DNA from: Xanthobacter sp. NM-59
GTDB lineage: Bacteria > Pseudomonadota > Alphaproteobacteria > Rhizobiales > Xanthobacteraceae
Direction of reading: 5' to 3'
Assembly (NCBI RefSeq): GCF_021401125.1
Contig: NZ_JACBFQ010000008.1
Span: forward strand, 62,001 to 126,000
DNA length: 64,000 nucleotides
Shown here piece by piece: positions 52,738 through 61,005 of the stretch (position 1 is the stretch's first letter; the number at the start of each line of letters is the position of its first letter). The translations under genes and the position numbers were made by a program. The notes below the pieces were generated by a model. The model had not been told where the DNA came from, searched no databases, and was given only the letters and a program-made list of their open reading frames with translations.

Positions 52738-52760
52738 GAAGGCCGGGCAACCCGGCCTTC
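52738..52760. terminator. GC-rich hairpin after the autotransporter gene
   Basis: Perfect 10-bp arms GAAGGCCGGG (52738-52747) and CCCGGCCTTC (52751-52760), 3-nt loop, about 80 bp past the autotransporter stop. On the minus strand it is followed by TCTCC only, so termination strength is uncertain. Confidence 0.55.
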
Positions 52761-52781
52761 CGCGTCGTGCGGTTTCCTGAA

Positions 52782-52839
52782 GCGGTTTTCTGGAGTGTCG
52801 TCACGCGAGCTGGAGACCAGAGCGCGTGAGGAAAACGCC
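52782..52839. repeat. Divergent copy of the palindromic intergenic repeat
   Basis: GCGGTTTTC (52782-52790) pairs with GAAAACGCC (52831-52839) and CACGCG (52802-52807) with CGCGTG (52823-52828). GAGACC and GTGAGGAAAACGC match the element at 36147-36252. It ends directly at the autotransporter stop codon. Confidence 0.65.
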
Positions 52840-52840
52840 C

Positions 52841-55800
52841 CTAGAACTTGTAGCCAAGGCGCAGGGAGCCGCTCTGGCTGAAGTAGTCGTCGGCAATGTT
52901 GGCGCCGTACTGCACCTTCATTTCCAAGCCGTTGGCGCCATAGAGGTCGACGCCCGCGAGCATCCGGCCCACCGTGTCGGCGATGGGATAGGTGGTCTCG
53001 AAGGGCATCATGCCCGGCGTTCCGGCAAAGCGCGCCCTTGAGGTCCACTCGCCGCTCGAGAAGAAGCTCACGCCCAGGTCGAGATAGGGCCGCACGACCA
53101 GCCCCGGGGCAAGCTCCGCGCGGGCGCCGAACTCGATGGCGGGAGTGACCCCGAAGACGACGGAGCTGGCGCTGTCCACCATCAGGTTGAGGGCGCCGGC
53201 CCCGGTCTCGGTATAGGCCCGCTGGCTCACACCGATCACGTCCAGATCCACGATCGGCTTGGCATAGAAGCTGTCGCCGAACAGGAACTGGTAGCTGGCG
53301 CGGAAGCGGCCGAAGGCGAAGCCTGAATCCGGCGTGCCTTCCGCCTGCGCGAACAGGGAGCCGGCCGCGATGGTGCGCGTGGATTCGCCCCAGCTGTAGC
53401 CGCCGCCACCCGCGAGGGCGAACAGCCACGGCCCGATCTGATGCTTGAGCGCGATGGCGCCGAAGGCGGTGGTGGTGTTCAGGGTTTCCGCCCGGCTGTC
53501 GCCCTCGTACCAGTTAGCGAGATAGCCGATGGTTCCGCCCAGGAACCAGTCATCGGCAAACTCCTTCTGCGCGCCCGTCTGCAGCCCCGCGCCCGAGCCG
53601 GAGAAGCCGGACATGCTGGCGGTGGAGCTGCGGTCCATGGTGCCGCCAAGGGCGCGACCCCACACGCAGCTTCCCTCCTCCAGCAACGCTGAGCCAGGCA
53701 CGAAGTCCGGGCAGCTCAGCACGCTGGAGGCCACCGACACGGCATTTTCAGACGCCGTCGCCAACGGCACCAGGGAGGTGGCCGAATAGAGCTTGGACAG
53801 CAGGGTTTCATAACTGGCGGGCGTCGCCGCATAGAACAGGCCGAACACCGCGCCGAGGTCGATCTCGGTGGCGGAGGTCAGGCCCGCCCCGCCATTGGCG
53901 GATGCCACCCAGGCCGAGTTGAGGCCCTCTGCCGCCTTGGTGGCATTGGTGCTGGAGGTGCTCCAGCCGGCTGGCGTGAAGTTGGCGCTGGCGACCGAGA
54001 AGCCATACCAGCCATTCGACTGCAAGGTGGGCGTGGTGAAGTGGTAGAGGAGGGTCGGCAGCACGGTGACGGTGGCATCGTTGCTGCCCTTCACCTGGAA
54101 CAGGTCGACCGTGTGTCCCGGCAGCAGGGAGGTCGGAGCCAGCGTCACGGCGAAGGCGCCCGAGAGGTTGCCATTCACGATGAACTGGTCCGAGCGCCCC
54201 TTCGCCATGTCCACGTCCACATGGGCGATGACACCGCCATTGCTGCCGGTGGGGGGAGAGCTCCAGGTCTGCGGCGTCACACCGCTGTAATAGGTCAGGG
54301 TCTGGCAGCCCCAGCTGGCGCAGCTGGCCTTGGATTCCGCCGCGGTGGTGACCGGAGTCGCGAGGCCCGCAAGGTCATTGGAGAAGGTGGTCGTGGTGAT
54401 GTGCCCGACGCCGCCGACATCAATGCTGCCGTAATTGTTGAACACCCCCACATTGGCGACGCTGCCGGTGACGACCGTCGCGGCGCCGGCATTCTTCACC
54501 TCGGTGGCACCGCTCGCCGCAAGATCGATATTGCCGCGAATTCGGCCGAAATTGGCGACGGTGACGGTTTCCGCCAGCCCTCCGGACCGGACCGCATAGG
54601 CATCGGCCGCCTCCACCGAGAGGGAGCCGCCCGCCTCCACCTTCACGATGCCGGTCGCGGAAGCGCTGTAGATGCCGCCCGCGCTCTCGCCGAGGGCGAG
54701 CACATGGCCGCCATCCTGCACCGTGACATAGCTGGTGCCGAGGCCGCTCTGGGCCCAGATACCCCACGACCCTTCGCCGGAAACCGCGATGGTCCCGCCC
54801 ACGGTGACGTCGATGGTGCCGGTGCTGCCGCCATTGCGGTTGAGGGGGCCGGCATAGGTGGTGCCGTTGGCCGCCTGGATCAGGCCGCCGCCGCCCGAGA
54901 AGGCCTGGGCGAAGATGCCGTGGGCATTGCTGCCCGTGGTGACGATGCGGCTGCCCGACGCGAGCGCGACCGACACGGAGGGATCGCCCCCCGCCGCCGC
55001 CTGGCCGGACGCATAGGTGAACGCCGTGCTGCTCCCCGCATTGGCGACGATGGCCTGTGAGGTGTCGGCAATGATGCCACCGCCGCCGCCGATGGACTGG
55101 GCCAGGATGCCGAAGGCGCCGTCGCCGCTGGTGACGATGCCGGCGCCCTCGCCGAGGGAGACGCCCACGGCATAGGCCGCGCCCGCCTGCCCGTCGGCAT
55201 GCTGGAACACCACTTCGTCGATGAGCGCCGAAGGCACGCTGAGCGCGCCGCCACCGCCGCCGATGGATTGCGCCAGAACGCCGCTCGCCCGCGCGCCAGA
55301 CGTTTGGATGGCGCCCTGCACATCGACGGTCACGGTACCGGCGTCGCCGGTGCTGCCGCTATTGGTGGTGATGCCGCCCAGCGTCGCCTTCAGCGCCTTC
55401 TCATAGCCGGCCCCGCTGGCCGCGGAGGCATTGCCCTGGGCGATGGCCGCGAAACCGCCGCCGCCGCCGATGGACTGGGCCACCACGCCGAAGGCATCGT
55501 CACCCGCCGTCTGGATCATCGTGCCGGCAAGGGTGGAGACGGTGACATCCCCGCCGATGCCGGTGGACGCCTGGGTGGAGCTGCCGCCGATATTGAGCTT
55601 GATGGAGGGCACGGCAAAGCCCGACACCGCGCCGGTGCCACCGCCGCCGCCGATGGACTGGGCCACCACGCCGCTGGAGCCGAAGCCGGCGGTGGTGATG
55701 TTGCCGGCATAGACCTCGACAATCCCGCCACCACCCCCGGAACCGCCCGAGGCGCCCAGCGAAAGCCCGGCATAGAACGGCCCCGACGAACCGCCCGCCG

Positions 55801-58800
55801 AGGAGCCGGTGGAGACCGCCGCCGCGCCGCCGCCGCCGCCGATGGACTGGGCCGTGATGCCGTTGGACAGGATGCCGGCGGTCGCGATGCTCCCGGACAC
55901 GACGACATTGCTGCCGGCCGCGCCCGAATAGGCCCGCGCGGTGCGGCCGACGATCACCTCGCCGCCATTGCCGCCATCGCCACCGCTCTCGCCCGCCGTG
56001 ATCGCAAGCTCGGAGGTCTGCGCCGCCGTGTCGCCGGAGGGCAGGTAATTGGTGATGGTGCTGGGGGTGGGAACGGTGATGGAGGAATCCCCCGCCCCCG
56101 CCATGCCGCCGCCGCCGCCCACCGACTGGGCCAGGATGCCGTCCGACCAGTCGCCGGACGTGACGATGGACCCGGCATTCCAAACCTGGAGGCGGCCGCC
56201 CGAGCCGCCATCCGAGCCTTTTGCGCCAAGGCCGATGCTCACGCCCACGGTGCCCGCCGCGGTGCCGCCACCCCCGCCGGCCGTACCGCCACCGCCACCG
56301 ATGGACTGAACCAGCATGCCGCGTGAATTGTTGCCGGACGTGGCGATGGTGCCGGTGGTGCCATTGCCGGCATAGACATCACCGCCGGTGCCGCCGCCGC
56401 CACCCAGGGCGCCAAGGCCAATGGAGAGCGAAGCCGAAACCTTGCCGTCCGCCGCCGTGCTCTTGCCGTTGCCGGTGGTGGCATTGCCGCCGCCGCCGCC
56501 GATGGACTGCAGCATGATGCCGTCGGAAAACAGGCCCGATGTGACGATGGAGCCGTTGTTATAGGCGCTGGCGCTGGCGCCCGAACCACCGCTGCCGCCG
56601 CCACCGCCCAGCGTGACATTCACCGAGAAATCAAAGCTTTCCGGGTCGGACGCTCCGGTGGCGTAGTTCACCATCTTCTGCAACACGCCCGCCGACGCAT
56701 TGGCGTAGGAATCGCCGCCCGCGCCGCCGCCGCCGCCAATGGTCTGGACCAGCATGCCCACCGAGCCGTCGGCATGGGTGGTGATGGTCCCGCCTGCCAC
56801 GTTGCTGGCCGTGGCCATGGCGCCATTGCCGCCATCACCGCCCGTGCCGCCATGGGAGAAGCTGAGCGCCACCGAGAGGGTATTGCCCGATTCATCGATG
56901 GGAACGCCCGCCACCAGCGACTTGGCGGTGGCGGTGCCGCCGGCGCCACCACCGCCGCCGATGGACTGCACCGTAATGGCCGCCGCATCCGCGCCATAGG
57001 TGGTGATGGCACCGGCATTGACGGCTTTGGCTCCGCCACCCGCGCCGCCACCGCCACCGGTCCCGCCGAAGGCGAGGGAGATGCCGATGCCGATGCTGGC
57101 CGAAGTGGCCTTGGCGGCGCCGCCCGTGCCGCCACCGCCGCCGATGGACTGCACCAGCACGGCGCTGCCATTGGTGCCCCGGGTGGTGATGGCGCTGTCG
57201 GCCGTCAGATGGGCATAGGCGATTCCGCCTTCGCCACCGCTACCGCCGGAGCCGCCCTTCGCCACCGAGAGCGCGCCGCCCCAGGTGGTGGCCTTGCCGC
57301 CCGCGCCGCCGCCGCCGCCCACCGACTGGACGATGACGCCCGAGGCATAATCCCCGCTGACGACCACGGTGCCCGAATTGACCACCGTCGCCTCACCGCC
57401 GGCGCCACCGGGGCCGCCATTGCCGCCCACGGCGAAGAACAGGCCGTGCTTGTTGCGCCCCGCGCCGCCGCCGCCGCCGATGGACTGGGCGACGATGCCG
57501 TGGGCTTCCGAACCCAGGGTGGTCAGCGCTCCCGAATTGCTCACATAGACGGTGCCGCCGGGGCTGCCCGCGCCCGCGGAGCCGCCGCCGCCGAACAGGC
57601 CGGAGGCGCCCACACCCATATTGGTGCCGCCACCGCCGCCGATGGACTGGGCGAGAATGGCGATGCTGCCGCCCACGTCCGCATAACGAGACGCGCCGGC
57701 CCAGGCGAGATTGTTGGTGACGGTGCCCGCCGCATAGCCGCCGAAAGTGGAGATGGCCGCGGTGTTGGTGACTGTGACGGTGCCGCCATAGATGTTGGCG
57801 CTCTGCCCGCCCACGCCCTGCTGGGTGCTGGACTGGCCGTAATTGTTCGTCTCAACGGTGCCATTGGCATTGAGGGCGATGGCGCCGCTGGAGCTGAGCG
57901 CGCCGCCACCGCCGCCGACGGATTGGGCCAGGATGCCGTGGGAATCCACGCCATAGGTGCGGATGACGCCATGATTGGTCACGGTGACGTCGGCGCCCGC
58001 ATCGGAATTGGCGTTCTGGTCGCCCCAGGTAAAGCTGCCGCTGGAGCTGTTGTTGTAGAGCCCGCCACCGGCCCCCGCCGAGAGGGCGAAGATGCCCGAC
58101 GACTGGGTTCCCGAGGTGGAGATGGACATGACGTTGGTCACGGAGACCGCGCCTGCCTGCCCGCCTATCGCGGTGTTCTTATCGGCGCTGGTCTGCTTGC
58201 TCTGGCCAAGCCCGCCCAAGGAGACAGCCACGATGCCCGAGGAATAGGCGCCCTGTGTGGTGATCTGCCCGCTTCCGACGGTCGTCACCGTCACACCGTC
58301 GCTGCTGCCGCCCTTGTTGTCCTCGCCGTTGCCGCGCCCGCCATAGCTCAGGGCATAGATGCCCGCCGAGTTTTTCCCGGCGGTGACAAGCTGGGCGGTG
58401 GAAGTGCCATAGAGGGTCACCGCGACCTGGCCTGCATTGCCGCCATCATCGCGATAGGCGTCGCCGCCATAGGCAACGGCGGAGATGGCCGCGCCGGTGC
58501 TGATGGACCGCGCCGAGAGATTTCCCCCAAGGCTGTTGGGTGCATTGGTGGCGATCGAGCCGGAGAACCATGTCTCCCGCGTGCCCACCATCACCTGCAC
58601 CCCGTCGGCATTGCCGCCGCCGCCGTAATTTCCCGTGCGCCCGCCATCACCGCCATACGAGGCGGCGAGGACGCCGGCGCCCCTTTCGCTAGACGCGACA
58701 GAACCGGTGACGACGATCTGCACCGTGCCGCTATTGCCGCCCGAGGCCGAACTTTCGGTGGTCAGGCTCGCCGCGCCGCCATGGCCGCCCCGCGATATGG

Positions 58801-59557
58801 CGACGATACCGAACGATTCCGCGCTGACCGGGGCGAACGACGAGATCACGATGGACCCGCCTGCTCCCCCCGTGCCCGCCGAGCTGGCGGTGGAGCCGGT
58901 GCCGCCCAGGGAATAGGCCTGGATGCCGGCACCCGGAGCGTTGGTGATGGCGCCGTAATTGGTGATGACGAGGGTGCCCCCGTCGCCGCCCGAAACGTTC
59001 TTGCCGGAACCGGTGGTGTCGTTGCCGCGGGAATAGACGGCAACCCCGTTGAACTGGGTGCTGGCCATGCGCGGCAGGCCGGTGGCCGTCGGATCAATCA
59101 TGTTGACCGTCGGCGTGCCCGAGCTGACGTCGATGGTCGCGGAGTTGATGATGTTGATCGACAGACCCGGCTGGCTGATGTGCGGGCTGGAATTATCGTA
59201 CCAGGTGTAGACGCCGGCATAGGCGTATTGCGATTGCGTCACCGCCCCTGAGGGGATGGTGCATGTGATGCTCTTGGTGGAGGCATCATAATTGGTGGTG
59301 ATGGTCGCCACGGAAGGGCTGCAACTCGCCTGGCCATAGGCCCGCGAATAGGTCGGCAGCAGCACCGGCAGGCCGACGAGGCTGGTGGCCAGCGCCGTGG
59401 ACTGGAACATCAGCGTGGTGGCGAGGCGCGCCACATGCCGCGCACGCTTGCCGTTTCGATCGGTCGCGACGTTCGCTTCCGTCTTGCAGCCTGTCTCCAC
59501 GGGCGCGTGGAAATCGTCCCCGCCCGCAACCACGCTCTTCGTCTCCCGGACCATCAT
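52841..59557 (-). CDS. Giant glycine-rich autotransporter (type V secretion)
   Basis: About 2,238 residues. An extended signal region (HVARLATTLMFQSTALATSL through YSRAYGQA) precedes a very long passenger of beta-solenoid character. Fifteen copies of Q-[ST]-[IV]-GGGGG, each preceded by a small hydrophobic [GAS]-[IVM]-x-[AVL], occur roughly every 60-100 residues; a sixteenth is degraded (AQAFSGGGG). The C-terminal ~280 residues form the autotransporter beta-barrel (GFGFRASYQFLFGDSFYAKP-like text, final residues RLGYKF with terminal Phe). Start is the ATG at 59557, 9 nt after GGAGG; a TTG at 59827 is less likely. Probably a surface adhesin. Its controlling signals may be the AT-rich island at 59870-60050. 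Confidence 0.9.
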   Translation of the reverse strand: MMVRETKSVVAGGDDFHAPVETGCKTEANVATDRNGKRARHVARLATTLMFQSTALATSLVGLPVLLPTYSRAYGQASCSPSVATITTNYDASTKSITCTIPSGAVTQSQYAYAGVYTWYDNSSPHISQPGLSINIINSATIDVSSGTPTVNMIDPTATGLPRMASTQFNGVAVYSRGNDTTGSGKNVSGGDGGTLVITNYGAITNAPGAGIQAYSLGGTGSTASSAGTGGAGGSIVISSFAPVSAESFGIVAISRGGHGGAASLTTESSASGGNSGTVQIVVTGSVASSERGAGVLAASYGGDGGRTGNYGGGGNADGVQVMVGTRETWFSGSIATNAPNSLGGNLSARSISTGAAISAVAYGGDAYRDDGGNAGQVAVTLYGTSTAQLVTAGKNSAGIYALSYGGRGNGEDNKGGSSDGVTVTTVGSGQITTQGAYSSGIVAVSLGGLGQSKQTSADKNTAIGGQAGAVSVTNVMSISTSGTQSSGIFALSAGAGGGLYNNSSSGSFTWGDQNANSDAGADVTVTNHGVIRTYGVDSHGILAQSVGGGGGALSSSGAIALNANGTVETNNYGQSSTQQGVGGQSANIYGGTVTVTNTAAISTFGGYAAGTVTNNLAWAGASRYADVGGSIAILAQSIGGGGGTNMGVGASGLFGGGGSAGAGSPGGTVYVSNSGALTTLGSEAHGIVAQSIGGGGGAGRNKHGLFFAVGGNGGPGGAGGEATVVNSGTVVVSGDYASGVIVQSVGGGGGAGGKATTWGGALSVAKGGSGGSGGEGGIAYAHLTADSAITTRGTNGSAVLVQSIGGGGGTGGAAKATSASIGIGISLAFGGTGGGGGAGGGAKAVNAGAITTYGADAAAITVQSIGGGGGAGGTATAKSLVAGVPIDESGNTLSVALSFSHGGTGGDGGNGAMATASNVAGGTITTHADGSVGMLVQTIGGGGGAGGDSYANASAGVLQKMVNYATGASDPESFDFSVNVTLGGGGGSGGSGASASAYNNGSIVTSGLFSDGIMLQSIGGGGGNATTGNGKSTAADGKVSASLSIGLGALGGGGGTGGDVYAGNGTTGTIATSGNNSRGMLVQSIGGGGGTAGGGGGTAAGTVGVSIGLGAKGSDGGSGGRLQVWNAGSIVTSGDWSDGILAQSVGGGGGMAGAGDSSITVPTPSTITNYLPSGDTAAQTSELAITAGESGGDGGNGGEVIVGRTARAYSGAAGSNVVVSGSIATAGILSNGITAQSIGGGGGAAAVSTGSSAGGSSGPFYAGLSLGASGGSGGGGGIVEVYAGNITTAGFGSSGVVAQSIGGGGGTGAVSGFAVPSIKLNIGGSSTQASTGIGGDVTVSTLAGTMIQTAGDDAFGVVAQSIGGGGGFAAIAQGNASAASGAGYEKALKATLGGITTNSGSTGDAGTVTVDVQGAIQTSGARASGVLAQSIGGGGGALSVPSALIDEVVFQHADGQAGAAYAVGVSLGEGAGIVTSGDGAFGILAQSIGGGGGIIADTSQAIVANAGSSTAFTYASGQAAAGGDPSVSVALASGSRIVTTGSNAHGIFAQAFSGGGGLIQAANGTTYAGPLNRNGGSTGTIDVTVGGTIAVSGEGSWGIWAQSGLGTSYVTVQDGGHVLALGESAGGIYSASATGIVKVEAGGSLSVEAADAYAVRSGGLAETVTVANFGRIRGNIDLAASGATEVKNAGAATVVTGSVANVGVFNNYGSIDVGGVGHITTTTFSNDLAGLATPVTTAAESKASCASWGCQTLTYYSGVTPQTWSSPPTGSNGGVIAHVDVDMAKGRSDQFIVNGNLSGAFAVTLAPTSLLPGHTVDLFQVKGSNDATVTVLPTLLYHFTTPTLQSNGWYGFSVASANFTPAGWSTSSTNATKAAEGLNSAWVASANGGAGLTSATEIDLGAVFGLFYAATPASYETLLSKLYSATSLVPLATASENAVSVASSVLSCPDFVPGSALLEEGSCVWGRALGGTMDRSSTASMSGFSGSGAGLQTGAQKEFADDWFLGGTIGYLANWYEGDSRAETLNTTTAFGAIALKHQIGPWLFALAGGGGYSWGESTRTIAAGSLFAQAEGTPDSGFAFGRFRASYQFLFGDSFYAKPIVDLDVIGVSQRAYTETGAGALNLMVDSASSVVFGVTPAIEFGARAELAPGLVVRPYLDLGVSFFSSGEWTSRARFAGTPGMMPFETTYPIADTVGRMLAGVDLYGANGLEMKVQYGANIADDYFSQSGSLRLGYKF
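54880..57950 (-). repeat. Intragenic repeat array of the autotransporter passenger
   Basis: At the DNA level the array shows recurring GCCGCCGCCGCCGATGGACTGG (plus strand; minus encodes QSIGGGGG) blocks separated by variable 150-300 bp units. Such repeats can expand or contract by recombination, altering passenger length. It lies inside the 52841-59557 gene. Confidence 0.75.
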
Positions 59558-60101
59558 CAGGTCAAGCCTCCCCCCTGGCATGAACCCGCTCGGCCATGTG
59601 GAAACGCCGCAGGGCGCTCCGCAGGATCGAGATGCTCCTGAAGACCGTGGATCGAAGCAAAGACGACCGCGCACCCCAAGCTCCGGTGGAGCTTCGGGCT
59701 CTCCCCGTCCGGCGCCGCAGGACGCCCCCCGATCCGCTCCCCAAGGCCGAACGAACCATGCAAGGGCAACCGCCAGACGGCAGACCCCGACTGCCCTGAC
59801 AGTCTTCGCCCCCAGAGCCGCGCCCAAGCGGGTGCCCTTGCGGCTTCAATAGGGCAACCGAGAGGAGCCGTGTCAATTACATTTAGGGAATGCGCGAATC
59901 TTCAGCGACTTAATGCAGCCTATCTGCTGGGACAATCGGAGATATTGGCGGGTTATCGCCCGTTATTCCGGAATCGATATGCGATTCCATTGTCGAAATG
60001 AAGTGTAATTACATAAAATTACATATATCGATATGCGACCCACGCGCAGTGTTCCACCGCAGGTATAGCGGCCGGGAGATCGCGGCTCCGGCGGCAAGGC
60101 T
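59558..60101. promoter_or_regulatory. AT-rich promoter island with phased repeats upstream of the autotransporter
   Basis: Within 59870-60050 the sequence is strikingly AT-rich. AATTACAT occurs at 59875-59882, 60007-60014 and 60017-60024, the last two spaced exactly 10 bp. ATCGATATGCGA occurs at 59974-59985 and 60027-60038, spaced 53 bp, about five helical turns. The first of these is inside a perfect inverted repeat GGAATCG/CGATTCC (59971-59989). GTAATTAC at 60005-60012 is palindromic. These look like binding sites for a response regulator. The GC-rich part 59558-59860 would be a leader of about 300 nt and holds no supported gene. Confidence 0.6.
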
Positions 60102-60851
60102 TCATCCGCCGGGGCGCACCGATGGGTCGCACGGGGCGTCGTGCATGAAGACATAGCCATAGCCGCGCACGGATTGGATCGGCAGGTCGCAGCCGCACCC
60201 CTTCTCCACTTTGCGCCGGAGGCGGAAGATCAGAACTTCCAGGTGGGCGGCGCGCACCGTTGGCCCCTCCTGGGTGTCCTGCACCGCGGCGGCGAGGTCG
60301 TCGCGGCTGACCGGGCAGCCGGGCGAGGCCATCAGCCGACGGATCAGGCTGCATTCGAGGGGGCTCAGGGTCACCATGCGGCCGGCTGGGCTGGTCAGCG
60401 CCCAGCGCTCGGGATCGAAGGACCAGCTCGTCGGGCGCTCCAGGCGCTCCAGCCGGGCGTGGAGGTTGCGGATGACGAGCGCCAGCTCGGTCATGTCGAA
60501 CGGCTTCACCAGATAGTGGTCGGCCCCCAGCGAGAGGCCCGTGAGCCGGTCCTGGCGCGCCGAGCGGCCGGTGAGCATGACGATGCCGGCGCGGCGGTTC
60601 AGATGCAGCCGCTCAAGGGCGGCAAAGCCGGTTTCCCCGGGCAGGTTGATGTCCAGCACCACCACATCGGCCGGCGCCGCCTCGAGCGCCCGCTCAAGAC
60701 CGCCGGCGCTGCCCGTGGCCCGCACCTCCATGCCCGCCAGCCGCAGATAGGCGGCGAGGCTCTCGCAGAGGTCCGCATCGTCCTCCACCACGATCACGCG
60801 GATCGCGGCCCTCGGATCCTCCAGGCTTCTCTTCGCGTCTGCCGCTGTCAT
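60102..60851 (-). CDS. OmpR-type response regulator
   Basis: A 249-residue two-component regulator. Receiver domain: VIVVEDDADLCESLAAYL (acidic pocket), phospho-acceptor Asp in VVVLDINLPGETG, Thr in IVMLTGRSA and Lys in YLVKPFDMTEL. C-terminal winged HTH (LTSPAGRMVTLSPLECSLIR; VEVLIFRLRRKVEKG-type text; IQSVRGYGYVF). ATG at 60851; the open frame to 60935 adds 28 unlikely residues. It follows the histidine kinase gene after 154 bp and precedes the autotransporter promoter island, so the autotransporter is the obvious candidate target. Confidence 0.92.
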   Translation of the reverse strand: MTAADAKRSLEDPRAAIRVIVVEDDADLCESLAAYLRLAGMEVRATGSAGGLERALEAAPADVVVLDINLPGETGFAALERLHLNRRAGIVMLTGRSARQDRLTGLSLGADHYLVKPFDMTELALVIRNLHARLERLERPTSWSFDPERWALTSPAGRMVTLSPLECSLIRRLMASPGCPVSRDDLAAAVQDTQEGPTVRAAHLEVLIFRLRRKVEKGCGCDLPIQSVRGYGYVFMHDAPCDPSVRPGG

Positions 60852-61005
60852 CGGATGTGGTCCACTCCTTTGTCCCGGCGCCACGCCTGCCCCCCCGGTC
60901 AGTAGCCCCGGAACCGGCTCCCGACCATTCCCCATTCCAGGCGACGGGGGAATGCGCCAACCGATCGAGCGGACGCGTTTTCCTTACCCGAACCGGCATC
61001 CGGCC

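Noticed and set aside
55199..56326. Plus-strand ORF opposite autotransporter repeats
   Set aside because: Same repeat-derived shadow effect.
54880..57950. Possible CRISPR-like regular repeats
   Set aside because: Repeats are in frame within one ORF, encode G5 motifs, vary in spacing and lack unique spacers of fixed length.
56774..59251. 825-residue plus-strand ORF inside the autotransporter region
   Set aside because: Reverse complement of glycine-rich repeats produces long open alanine/glycine frames; no start signal or domain.
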